A stretch of 37,380 bases of DNA from Oscillochloris sp. (lineage in GTDB: Bacteria; Chloroflexota; Chloroflexia; Chloroflexales; Chloroflexaceae), in assembly GCA_012032775.1 (NCBI GenBank), contig JAAUQO010000035.1:1-37380 (forward strand), written 5' to 3'. A program made the position numbers and the translations under genes. Under the pieces are notes generated by a model. It did not search any database, was not told the DNA's origin, and saw only the letters and a program-made list of their open reading frames with translations. Shown here piece after piece: positions 8,184-15,884 of the stretch (positions are counted from its first letter, which is position 1; each line of letters opens with the position of its first letter).

Positions 8184-8222
8184 GGGCGCAGCATCGAACA
8201 CCCGGCCTTCGAGTTGCGCCCT
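8184..8222. terminator. Stem-loop between convergent SH3 and lon genes
   Basis: GGGCGCA and CGAA on the left pair with TTCG and TGCGCCC on the right, giving a broken stem of about 11 bp directly after the SH3-protein stop codon. It lies between two convergent genes and has no U-tract, so termination is only inferred. Confidence 0.4.
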
Positions 8223-8241
8223 TACGGCGGCCGACGCCGCA

Positions 8242-10668
8242 TCATTTCGCCTTGGTGATCACTTTCCTGGCATTGCGCCGCTCGGGGGCCGGTGGCTGCG
8301 GCGCAAGCACCTGTTCCTGCACCTGTTCGATCCGGTCGGCGAGAATAATCTGCAACCGGCCACGGATTTGGGCCGGAATTTCAACCAGATCGTGCCGGTT
8401 CTTCTCGGGCATGATCACGGTTTTGATCCCGGCGCGATAGGCGCCAAGCACTTTTTCCTTAATCCCGCCCACCGCCAGCAACCGCCCACGCAACGTCAAC
8501 TCGCCGGTGATCGCAACATCACGCCGTGCCTCACGCCCGGTTAACGCCGAAATCAAGGCTATTGCCATCGCAACCCCACCCGAGGGACCATCTTTCGGCG
8601 TGGCGCCTTCCGGCACATGGACGTGAATGTCGAGTTTCTCGAAGCGCTTGGCATCGATCCCCAGGGTTGCCGCATTTGAACGCGCATAACTCAGGGCCGC
8701 CTGGGCCGACTCCTGCATCACCTCGCCGAGGTGGCCGGTGAGCGTAAGCCCGCCTTTGCCCTCCATCAGCGACACCTCGATCGGCATCACATCACCGCCG
8801 GCCCCGGTGTAGGCCAGGCCCGTCACCACACCAACCTGATCTTGCTCCTGAGTGCGCCCGATCTCGAAACGGGGCGGGCCAAGCATGCGCTCAACCAGGC
8901 GCGGCGTGATCCGGCGGTGGGTGGAACGGCCCTCGGCGATACGTCGCGCAGTTTTGCGGCAGATCGAACCGATCGCTCGTTCCAGACCTCGCACCCCCGA
9001 CTCGTAGGTATAGCCGCGAACAATCGCCTGAAGGGCCGGCGTCGTAACAGTAAGTGTGGTTGGCGGCAAGCCATTGGCGGAAAACTGGCGCGGAATAAGG
9101 AAGCGCCGGGCGATTTGCAGCTTCTCTTCCTCGGTATAGCCCGAGATCTCGATCACCTCCATGCGATCGAGCAGCGCATCGGGGATATCGTCGGCGATAT
9201 TGGCGGTGGTGATAAACATCACCTGGCTCAAATCATACCCAAGATCGAGATAATGATCGGAGAAGCTAAAATTTTGCTCGGGATCAAGCACCTCCAGCAA
9301 GGCAGCAGTCGGATCGCCGCGGAAATCCGCACCGATCTTATCGACCTCGTCGAGCATAAAGACCGGGTTGATCGTTCCGGCAGTCTTCATGCGCTGCAGA
9401 ATCCGGCCGGGCATCGCACCGATATAAGTGCGCCGATGACCGCGGATCTCAGCCTCATCGTGGACACCGCCGAGCGACAGGCGCACGAACTTGCGGCCCA
9501 GGGCCTCGGCAATACTCTGGCCAAGGCTGGTTTTCCCGACGCCGGGCGGGCCGACAAAGCAGAGAATCGGTGCTTTCATATGTGCGCCGGCCAACTGGCG
9601 CACCGCAATAAATTCAAGAATCCGATCCTTGACTTTCCCCAGACCATAGTGATTCTGCTCAAGCACCTTGGCCGCCAGCCGCAGATCGGCATTATCGGCG
9701 CTGTTCTGCGTCCAGGGCAAAGCCACCAACCAATCCAGGTAGTTCCGCACCACTGCGTGTTCCGGCGTAAGCGGCGAGAGTTGTTCAAGCCGGCCGATCT
9801 CTTCATCGGCGCGGGCACGGGCGAGCGCCGGCAAACCGGCGGCTTCAAGCCGTTCCCGGATCAGCTTCAGCTCACGCTGGGCGGGATCATCCTGGCCGAG
9901 TTCGCGCTGGATCACCTTTAACTGTTCGCGCAGAAAAAACTCGCGCTGCGAGCGATCGACTTCACGCTGTACCTGACTCTGAATGCGCCCTTCCAATTCG
10001 AGCACATCGAGTTCCTGGGTCAACAACGCACTCACCCGATGCAAACGCTCCTCGGGATCGATCGTCTCAAGCACCTGTTGGCGGCTGGCGAGCGGAATCG
10101 GCAGTGTCGAAGCGATCAGATCGGCAAGGCCGCCCGGATCATCGACATTCATCGCCGTCACATACGCATCATCGGGCAAGGTACGCGAAAGCCGCACCAC
10201 CCGCTCATACAGCGAAAGCACCGCCCGCATCATCGCCTCAACCGCGATCGTGCGTTCGCCATCGCTATACAGCGGCATCGCCTGCACGATCAGCGCCGGA
10301 TGCGGACTGAGCAACTCCATCACCCGCATGCGCCGGCGGCCCTCAAGAACCACACTCAACGAGCCGTCCGGCAGCTTGCGCACCCGTTGCACTACCGCCT
10401 CGACTCCAACCGAATAAAGATCGGCGAACGGGCCTTCGCCGATCGCATCACGCTGCGCCACTGCCAGCACCAACCGGTCGGAGGCCGCCTCGATCGCCCT
10501 GATCGCCCGTTCCTCCGCCACATAGAGCGGCGCCAGCATGCGCGGAAACATGACATTATCAAGCAGCGGCAGTACCGGGAGCGTCCTGGCCACGGCGCGT
10601 TCCGTCGTGAGCGGGTCGTGCTCACCAGGAGCGGGAAAATTGAAGAGTACAGGCGTATCAGTCGGCAC
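8242..10668 (-). CDS. lon: ATP-dependent Lon protease
   Basis: The 808-residue protein has the full LonA architecture. An N-terminal substrate-binding domain (LPVLPLLDNVMFPRMLAPL) and coiled-coil region (REFFLREQLKVIQRELG) are followed by the AAA+ module with Walker A GPPGVGKTS and Walker B MLDEVDKI. The C-terminal peptidase has the Ser-Lys dyad: Ser696 in KDGPSGGVAM and Lys739 in GGIKEKVLGA. It degrades misfolded and short-lived regulatory proteins in the cytoplasm. The start is GTG at 10668, with AAGGA seven bases upstream. It is monocistronic, with its own candidate promoter about 70 bp upstream. The length fits the family and no abnormality was seen. Confidence 0.97.
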   Translation of the reverse strand: MPTDTPVLFNFPAPGEHDPLTTERAVARTLPVLPLLDNVMFPRMLAPLYVAEERAIRAIEAASDRLVLAVAQRDAIGEGPFADLYSVGVEAVVQRVRKLPDGSLSVVLEGRRRMRVMELLSPHPALIVQAMPLYSDGERTIAVEAMMRAVLSLYERVVRLSRTLPDDAYVTAMNVDDPGGLADLIASTLPIPLASRQQVLETIDPEERLHRVSALLTQELDVLELEGRIQSQVQREVDRSQREFFLREQLKVIQRELGQDDPAQRELKLIRERLEAAGLPALARARADEEIGRLEQLSPLTPEHAVVRNYLDWLVALPWTQNSADNADLRLAAKVLEQNHYGLGKVKDRILEFIAVRQLAGAHMKAPILCFVGPPGVGKTSLGQSIAEALGRKFVRLSLGGVHDEAEIRGHRRTYIGAMPGRILQRMKTAGTINPVFMLDEVDKIGADFRGDPTAALLEVLDPEQNFSFSDHYLDLGYDLSQVMFITTANIADDIPDALLDRMEVIEISGYTEEEKLQIARRFLIPRQFSANGLPPTTLTVTTPALQAIVRGYTYESGVRGLERAIGSICRKTARRIAEGRSTHRRITPRLVERMLGPPRFEIGRTQEQDQVGVVTGLAYTGAGGDVMPIEVSLMEGKGGLTLTGHLGEVMQESAQAALSYARSNAATLGIDAKRFEKLDIHVHVPEGATPKDGPSGGVAMAIALISALTGREARRDVAITGELTLRGRLLAVGGIKEKVLGAYRAGIKTVIMPEKNRHDLVEIPAQIRGRLQIILADRIEQVQEQVLAPQPPAPERRNARKVITKAK

Positions 10669-10741
10669 AACGAATCCTTAGAGGGCCGGCAAAGTGTAGG
10701 CTACCCAAGCCGGCAAGACAAGCGATCAAAACCGTAGCAGC

Positions 10742-10747
10742 ATTATA
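10742..10747 (-). promoter_or_regulatory. Candidate -10 element of lon
   Basis: On the minus strand a perfect TATAAT lies 74 bp upstream of the lon start codon. The -35 region (TGATCG at 17 bp) is poor, so this may depend on another factor or extra contacts. No CIRCE-type heat-shock repeat was found in the 256-bp intergenic region. Confidence 0.45.
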
Positions 10748-10924
10748 GCACAGCGCAATCGGCACGATCAGAGCGTCGCTGCGCCTATGAATTCGTATCT
10801 AGGTAAGGCTTCTTAACGTGGCGTTGCCGGTCATTTTCGGCGTATAGCCCGTGCAGTTGATATGCTGTAACCAGTTTCACAACCGTCGCGCAATGGCGCG
10901 CCAGTAGAAAGGCAGCGCACAATA

Positions 10925-11236
10925 ATGGCTCGACCTAAACGCCCGCCACATCCAATGCTCGAAGTTGCGCATCGCTATGTTTGCGAACACGCACCTGAGC
11001 TAGCGGATGCCAAAATTGTCCTGCACATGCTTGATGGCCCGGCCGAAGCGCCACGTTATGCCGTTTCGATCTATACCTGTCTCCGGACAGGGCCGTGTCC
11101 ACACCACGTCTCCGTTGCCGATCAGGAGCGTTGCCCGGTGCTCGACTGCGTAGAACGTCAGGCGCTACGGCTTTTGCTCAGCCGCGAGGGAGAGGTGATC
11201 GAGGTGATCCGTGACTCCATCCGTTGGGATCAATAG
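10925..11236 (+). CDS. Small Cys-rich protein of unknown function
   Basis: The 103-residue protein is not recognised. It has five cysteines: Cys20, and a cluster Cys52, Cys58, Cys70 and Cys75 arranged C-x5-C-x11-C-x4-C, with a His-His pair (60-61) inside the cluster. This could bind zinc or a metal cofactor, although no named family is assigned. The segment before the cluster (APRYAVSIYTCLRTGPC) looks like a beta strand leading into the site. The ATG is at 10925 with a weak AAGG upstream. Its last 26 bp overlap the start of the CBS-domain gene, so translation of the two is probably coupled. Confidence 0.65.
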   Translation: MARPKRPPHPMLEVAHRYVCEHAPELADAKIVLHMLDGPAEAPRYAVSIYTCLRTGPCPHHVSVADQERCPVLDCVERQALRLLLSREGEVIEVIRDSIRWDQ

Positions 11237-11741
11237 CCTGATCGCAACTAATGGCGATCGGCAAGCACCGGATGTCGTAAGTGCATGGATGAGCGTCCCG
11301 GCAATCGTCGCCCCCGAGATTCTGCCCTTGCCGGTCGCTCGCAAATTACTCCACGAATATCGCATCAGGCGACTGCCGGTTGTCGATCAAAGCGGTGCAT
11401 TAGTTGGGATTGTGACCGAGGGCGACATCAACCGAATCTCGTCGTCGCCGGGCAGTGATTATGACGCCTACAATCTGTACTATCGGGTTGCCGATCTGCC
11501 GCTCCGCGAGTTTATGAGCCGGCCGGTGATCACGGTCACACCGGATACGCCGCTTTTCGAGGCCGCCCACCTGATGTTGACATGGCGCATCCACGGCTTG
11601 CCGGTGGCGCAAGGCAACGAGGTTGTGGGAATGATCTCGGTCTCCGACATGCTGCGCCGCTTACTGGCGTCGGGCAACCCCGTAAGCCGCACGGTTTCGG
11701 AACGCAAATTGTCGGCCAGGCAGCGCTCCGATCGGGCCTAA
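11211..11741 (+). CDS. Tandem CBS-domain protein
   Basis: The protein has 176 residues and two CBS domains. The first covers about residues 26-80 (RKLLHEYRIRRLPVVDQSGALVGIVTEGDI), the second about 100-160 (FMSRPVITVTPDTPLFEAAHLML, then MISVSDMLRRLL). CBS pairs bind adenine nucleotides such as AMP, ATP or SAM and report energy state. No catalytic domain is attached. The start is GTG at 11211, with GAGGTG just upstream inside the end of the preceding gene. An ATG at about 11289 would cut into the first CBS domain. With the Cys-rich protein before it and a universal stress protein after it, this looks like a small stress or energy-sensing cluster. Confidence 0.85.
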   Translation: MTPSVGINSLIATNGDRQAPDVVSAWMSVPAIVAPEILPLPVARKLLHEYRIRRLPVVDQSGALVGIVTEGDINRISSSPGSDYDAYNLYYRVADLPLREFMSRPVITVTPDTPLFEAAHLMLTWRIHGLPVAQGNEVVGMISVSDMLRRLLASGNPVSRTVSERKLSARQRSDRA

Positions 11742-11843
11742 AAGCGTAGTGTAGTTGAGTGCCGCACGTGTGTCATGCCCTTGCCGTTTGAGCGAAGTGC
11801 TTTCCTCCGGTAGTTACAATGGTGTTGCTGTAAGGAGGTTGAT

Positions 11844-12299
11844 ATGTACCGTCACATTCTTGTTCCCCTTGACGGATCGATGCTCGCCGAACAAGTTCTG
11901 CCCCATGTTCACGCCCTGGCTGCGAACGAGGGTACCACCAAGATTACCCTGTTGCGCGCCGTGCCCCCGATCTACACTACCAGTGTCGATTATAGCGGCA
12001 TGCTTGCCACTACGGCATCCGACGCATTGGAAGCGCTGGAGAAAGAGGCCGAGGATTACCTGCACGGGATCGCGAATCAGTTTCGCGCCGAGGGCTACAG
12101 TGTCAACACCGAGGTGAGCGCACTTCCGGCCGCCGATGCCATCCTCGACTACGCCGAAAGCGAAAACGCCGATCTGATCGCGATTGCGACCCATGGCCGA
12201 AGCGGAATCAGCCGCTGGGTGTTCGGCAGCGTCACGCAGAAAGTCGTTCAGGCAGCACCGGTGCCGGTGCTGGTCATTCGCCCGCGCGAAACAGCGTAA
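11844..12299 (+). CDS. Universal stress protein (UspA family)
   Basis: This 151-residue single-domain Usp starts MYRHILVPLDGSMLAEQVL and contains the ATP-binding motif HGRSGISRWVFGS (G-x2-G-x9-G-S), so it belongs to the nucleotide-binding MJ0577-like branch. Such proteins help cells survive starvation and other stresses, but their targets are rarely known. A strong AAGGAGG lies directly before the ATG. The gene follows the CBS-domain protein by 102 bp on the same strand and is closed by a good terminator hairpin. Confidence 0.93.
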   Translation: MYRHILVPLDGSMLAEQVLPHVHALAANEGTTKITLLRAVPPIYTTSVDYSGMLATTASDALEALEKEAEDYLHGIANQFRAEGYSVNTEVSALPAADAILDYAESENADLIAIATHGRSGISRWVFGSVTQKVVQAAPVPVLVIRPRETA

Positions 12300-12319
12300 T
12301 CCTGATATGCGGCACACAA

Positions 12320-12354
12320 AAGGGGTGGTCGGCGTATTTTGCCGGCCACCCCTT
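12320..12354 (+). terminator. Terminator hairpin after the universal stress gene
   Basis: The arms AAGGGGTGGTCGGC (12320-12333) and GCCGGCCACCCCTT (12341-12354) pair over 14 positions with one G-T wobble and a seven-base loop. It lies 20 bp after the Usp stop codon. There is no long T-run. Confidence 0.65.
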
Positions 12355-12480
12355 CGCTGCAGTAGTTTCGCTGATGACACGATGTTGCCGGCAACTCGGC
12401 GGAAAGGCAGCAGCACTTCTGCGCTGCCGCAAACGCAAATCGCCTAGTACCGGTCGGCCTACGTCCGTCGCGGGTTTGTA

Positions 12481-12540
12481 ACGGCCTTTAGGCCGTCACC
12501 GTGCGATGTGCGCCGTAGACGTACGTACGCTTGAGCGTAC
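12481..12540. repeat. Pair of short perfect palindromes between convergent genes
   Basis: ACGGCC-TTTA-GGCCGT (12481-12496) and GTACGC-TTGA-GCGTAC (12525-12540) are two perfect six-base stems with four-base loops. The second touches the stop codon of the minus-strand gene. They could be terminators or members of a dispersed intergenic repeat family. The stretch 12355-12480 shows nothing else recognisable. Confidence 0.4.
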
Positions 12541-13082
12541 TAGCCACCCGGAGCGACTGCCGGAACAAAGCCGAGTGTCGCCGGCCCGATCGGCAATGAT
12601 GGCCCGCAGTAGCGCAGCAAGCCGGCATCCCATTCAGCCAGGCCAACCTCGCACAGCCAGGCGGCAACCGTAGCGGCGCGCCGGAATGCGGTGCTGGAAG
12701 CCAGAGGGGCGAGTTGCTGGAGCACCTGGGCGACCCCGCGCCGATCCAGTCCGTCTTGCTCACGCACCGTCGCCACCACCGAGCGAGTCGGCTCATAACG
12801 CAATAACTGGCGCCGTAATGCCGTGCGCTGTTCGATCCGGTTGTAATAGGCGAACGCCCGCCCGAATTTCGTCAATGCCGCCGGTTCGCCGGCATCGCCG
12901 GGTTCCACCAATCCAATCACCCGCGCCGCCTGGGTGTAATAATGACCCTGTCGCTGACTTTTGGTGCCGAGGTATATGCCAATCGCATCAGGGCTGCTGT
13001 GCCCGCGCAGAATCGCCTCTGGAACACGAGCTACATCCCAGAGCACATCGGCCTGAGGGATTTCCGCTGTGGTGAGGTTCAT
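12540..13082 (-). CDS. Hypothetical protein, possible winged-helix domain
   Basis: The 180-residue protein is not firmly recognised. Its N-terminal part (VLWDVARVPEAILRG, SPDAIGIYLGTKSQRQGHYY, ARVIGLVEP, LTKFGRAFAYYN) is mostly helical with a helix-turn-helix rhythm. It resembles small winged-helix modules found beside ATPases and restriction-type nucleases, but this is a weak impression and no catalytic motif is visible. The ATG at 13082 follows GGAGGT by five bases. A near-consensus promoter lies 40-70 bp upstream with a palindrome in its spacer, so the gene looks real and regulated. Confidence 0.6.
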   Translation of the reverse strand: MNLTTAEIPQADVLWDVARVPEAILRGHSSPDAIGIYLGTKSQRQGHYYTQAARVIGLVEPGDAGEPAALTKFGRAFAYYNRIEQRTALRRQLLRYEPTRSVVATVREQDGLDRRGVAQVLQQLAPLASSTAFRRAATVAAWLCEVGLAEWDAGLLRYCGPSLPIGPATLGFVPAVAPGG

Positions 13083-13122
13083 TATGCACCTCCAGCCGGC
13101 TACACACGACGCCACTACCAGT

Positions 13123-13151
13123 AGCATAACATGCCCGCACACATGTGTCAA
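13123..13151 (-). promoter_or_regulatory. Strong sigma-70 promoter of the 12540-13082 gene
   Basis: On the minus strand, TTGACA (13151-13146) and TATGCT (13128-13123) are separated by exactly 17 bp. The perfect palindrome ACACATGTGT (13139-13148) overlaps the -35 box and spacer, a position suited to a repressor site. Confidence 0.7.
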
Positions 13152-13230
13152 TAACATGAATTACGTAGTCGCTCGTGCGCGCCGCCCGCGTAACGGGATG
13201 ATCTGCCTCCGGCAGGGTGAAACTATCTGT

Positions 13231-13273
13231 TTTTGCAGTGTTTTGGTGGCATAACCGCTAAAACACCGCAAAA
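13231..13273 (-). terminator. Terminator hairpin downstream of bchU
   Basis: The arms TTTTGCAGTGTTTT (13231-13244) and AAAACACCGCAAAA (13260-13273) pair over 14 positions with one mismatch and a 15-base loop. It begins about 30 bp after the bchU stop on the minus strand and ends in a T-rich stem, so it is probably a terminator. Confidence 0.65.
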
Positions 13274-13304
13274 GGCAGGTTTTTCGCCGGTTAATAACAA
13301 CCGA

Positions 13305-14330
13305 TCAGGCCGGTTTCACCGCCTGGAACAGAACATGATCGTAGCCTGCAGCGTGGCTGATCTGGCTGAAGCCGACAGCCTGCAAAATGCCGGAGTAGGC
13401 GCTCTGCGGCTTGAAGTCGAGCACGGAGAAATCGGTTCCTACCGCACACAGATAATGCGAGAGGTAGTCGTAATTCGGATGTTGCGAGTCGTCGATGATC
13501 ATGTCGCAGATCAGAATCCGACCACCCGGCTCCAGAGCGGCAAATGCCCGTTGGCAAAGCATGGTGCAGAGTTGGGCCGACATTGGGTACATGATCCGGC
13601 TGAAAAGCACGGCATCACATGCCGGGTACTCGTCGCGATATAGATCGATTACTACCGGTATGATCCGCTCGCTCAAGCCCTGGGCGGCAACATTTTCGCG
13701 CACCAGATCCACCGCGCTCGGCAGGTTAATCAAACTTACATGCAGGTCGGGAAACTGTTTGCAAAGCGCCGCAGCTACATCGCCGATGCCGCCGCCGGCA
13801 TCCACCAGGTGTTTTACCCCTTCCAGGTGCGCATGTTTGCGCATCAACTTGATCGGGAAATACACATTGCTGCGATGGATTGTCTCGTAAAACAGGCTAT
13901 CTGCGCGGCTGCGCGGCGGATACGGCACAACGCCGGTAAAATCGAGGTTTCCACGTACCACATCGGCCAGCCGCAGATAGTAACTCTCCAATTGATCGAC
14001 CATATAATCGGCAAACGGCGCCATCGTCAGGCTCGGATCATTCGCCGGCACCACGAAAAAGTGGCGGGCCAGTTCCGTCAAGGCCCAACCCTGCTCCGTC
14101 CGCAGCACCAGGCCGATCTGCCCTAGCGATACCAGTAAGCGCTCGAGCCGTAGCGGCACCCCTTCGACCCGGGTTGCCAAAACATCAAGCGGTAGCGGCC
14201 CGGCGGCAAGCAAGCCGAAAAGATTAAGATCGCGTGCCGCTTTTAAGCAAGCGGTTTCGACCATACTCTTAAACACAAGATCATAAGCGCGACGTGATGC
14301 TGCAAGTAGTTCCTGCTCGGCGATAGCCAT
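13305..14330 (-). CDS. bchU: Bacteriochlorophyllide C-20 methyltransferase BchU
   Basis: This 341-residue SAM-dependent methyltransferase has an N-terminal dimerisation and winged-helix part and a C-terminal Rossmann domain with glycine motif LVDAGGGIGDVAAAL. Compared from memory with Chlorobaculum tepidum BchU, long stretches correspond: VPYPPRSRADSLFYETIHRS (VPYPPVTREDNLYFEEIHRS), LINLPSAVDLVRENVAAQG (LNLPGAIDLVNENAAEKG) and PNYDYLSHYLCAVGTDFSVL (PNFDYLSHYILGAGMPFSVL). BchU methylates C-20 of the chlorin ring, turning the BChl d series into BChl c for chlorosomes. The ATG at 14330 has AAGGAG seven bases upstream. The gene stands alone between its own 3' hairpin and a 149-bp upstream region with a spaced inverted repeat. 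Its neighbours are unrelated to pigment synthesis. Confidence 0.92.
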   Translation of the reverse strand: MAIAEQELLAASRRAYDLVFKSMVETACLKAARDLNLFGLLAAGPLPLDVLATRVEGVPLRLERLLVSLGQIGLVLRTEQGWALTELARHFFVVPANDPSLTMAPFADYMVDQLESYYLRLADVVRGNLDFTGVVPYPPRSRADSLFYETIHRSNVYFPIKLMRKHAHLEGVKHLVDAGGGIGDVAAALCKQFPDLHVSLINLPSAVDLVRENVAAQGLSERIIPVVIDLYRDEYPACDAVLFSRIMYPMSAQLCTMLCQRAFAALEPGGRILICDMIIDDSQHPNYDYLSHYLCAVGTDFSVLDFKPQSAYSGILQAVGFSQISHAAGYDHVLFQAVKPA

Positions 14331-14420
14331 GATAGCACTCCTTATCGATCTCCAGTCAAAGGGGCTGCTGCCCGTTGCCGCAAACGCATCGCTTCAACGC
14401 CGACTTCAAGCTCCCTTTTT

Positions 14421-14470
14421 GAACACAACGAATCACAAGCGATCACTATAATACGACAAAAATTGTGTTC
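14421..14470. promoter_or_regulatory. Spaced inverted repeat upstream of bchU
   Basis: GAACACAA (14421-14428) and TTGTGTTC (14463-14470) are perfect inverted copies whose starts lie 42 bp apart, about four helical turns. Between them is an AT-rich element (TATTAT/TATAGT on the minus strand) that could be a -10 box for bchU, though no good -35 was seen. A dimeric regulator could bind both arms. The arrangement may be chance. Confidence 0.35.
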
Positions 14471-14479
14471 CTTATACTA

Positions 14480-15852
14480 CTACCATGCCATGACAAGTGC
14501 AAGATCGTTAACATTTGTGCCGCTCGATCCGGAGCGCAGCAGATCGCCGAGTTGATCGAAGAAGGAATACGCATCATTCCGCGCCAGATAGTTGGCCGGA
14601 TCAAGGCCGAGAGCGGCGGCCCGTTGCGCACTGGTTCCGGTTACCACAGCCCCGGCCGCGTCGGTCGGCCCATCATCGCCATCGGTGGCCAGGGTAACGA
14701 GCAGCACACGTTCAAGGCCGGCCAGATCGGGAACGGCACCCAGGGCCAGTTCCTGATTACGCCCGCCGCGTCCGTCACCACGCAGCGTCACGGTTGTCTC
14801 ACCACCGATGACAATGCAGGCCGGACGAGCCACCGGGCCGGAGCCATATGCCAATTCACGCCCGATCGCCGCCAGCATGCGCCCGATCTCACGGGCCTCA
14901 CCCTGGACGAAACTGCTTAACAAGAGCGGGTTCATGCCAAGGCGGGCGGCGGCGGCACATGCAGCCTCAGCCGCAATCCGGTTATCGCCGATCACGATAC
15001 TGGTTGTCCTGCGAAAACAGGGGTCATCGGGTTCGGGCGGCAACGGCACGGCGCCGGCAATCCCTTGCTGCAGATAAGCGACGATTGCCGGCGGCGCCAT
15101 ATCGATCAGGTTGTAGCGCTTCAGAACTGCCCAGGCTTGCGCAAAATCGCCGGTATCGGGCACGGTCGGGCCGGAAGCGATCGTCGCCGGCGAACTTCCG
15201 ACAACATCGGAGAGCAAAAGGGCCAGCACTGTGGCCGGGTAGGCAACCTGAGCGAAGCCGCCGCCCTTCAGCAGGTCGAGCCGCCGGCGCAGCAGGTTGA
15301 TCTCATCGATGCGTGCGCCGCAGGCCAGCAATTGATTGGTCAGGGCGCGCATATCAGCCAGGCTAATCTGCTCAGGCAAACATGTGAGCAGCGCCGAGCC
15401 ACCGCCGGAGATCGGCGCAATCACCAGATCCTCACTGCTAAGTTCGGCCAATTGCGCTGCGATCTGCACTCCGGCGGCCACCCCGCGCTCGTCGGGGATG
15501 GGATGCTCGGCCGGTACGAGGCGATAGGCGGCCCCGGCAGGCGCCTGCACTTGCGCGCCGGGCGTATCCTTCACCACCACCAGGCCGCCGCTAAGCCGAT
15601 CTCCGATCACCTCGGCGATCGCCTCAGCCATAGCGGCGCCGGCTTCCCCGCACCCAACAACCAGATCCGGCGATAATCGTTCAGATGATAGGTATGTTCC
15701 CCAACAAGCAGTTGATGGCCCTCACGGCGCAACGCCCGGCGTACGGCGGCGCCAGGATCAACTGCGTTCAGCGCGGCGGCCAGAATCGCGGGGACAACCG
15801 CATACTCGGGCGCTTCGCCTAGCGCCTGAGTGGAAAAGCGATCTGCATGCAC
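14480..15852 (-). CDS. Glycerate 2-kinase (MOFRL family), interrupted by a one-base frameshift
   Basis: Two frames together encode one 457-residue enzyme. The first part runs from GTG at 15852 (HADRFSTQALGEAPEYAVVP) to RIWLLGAGK. The second begins AMAEAIAEVIGDRLSGGLVVVK and continues through ISGGGSALL, LSDVVGSSPATIASGPTVPD, GGETTVTLRGDGRGGRNQEL and LATDGDDGPTDAAGA, the usual MOFRL glycerate-kinase landmarks. Restoring one base near 15641-15646 yields GAGKAGAAMAEAI, the family motif. The enzyme phosphorylates glycerate to 2-phosphoglycerate; relatives were once called hydroxypyruvate reductase TtuD. The GTG was chosen because AGAAGG lies eight bases upstream and the sequence then matches the family start. 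It sits 32 bp after the IclR gene, probably in one operon. No other decay is seen, so the break is likely a sequence error. Confidence 0.85.
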
Positions 15853-15884
15853 AGTGAACACCTTCTTGCTTATCCCGCCGGCGA

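Noticed and set aside
8731..9921. Plus-strand open frame of about 396 codons inside lon
   Set aside because: It is antisense to the conserved AAA+ and peptidase domains of Lon and has no recognisable domain.
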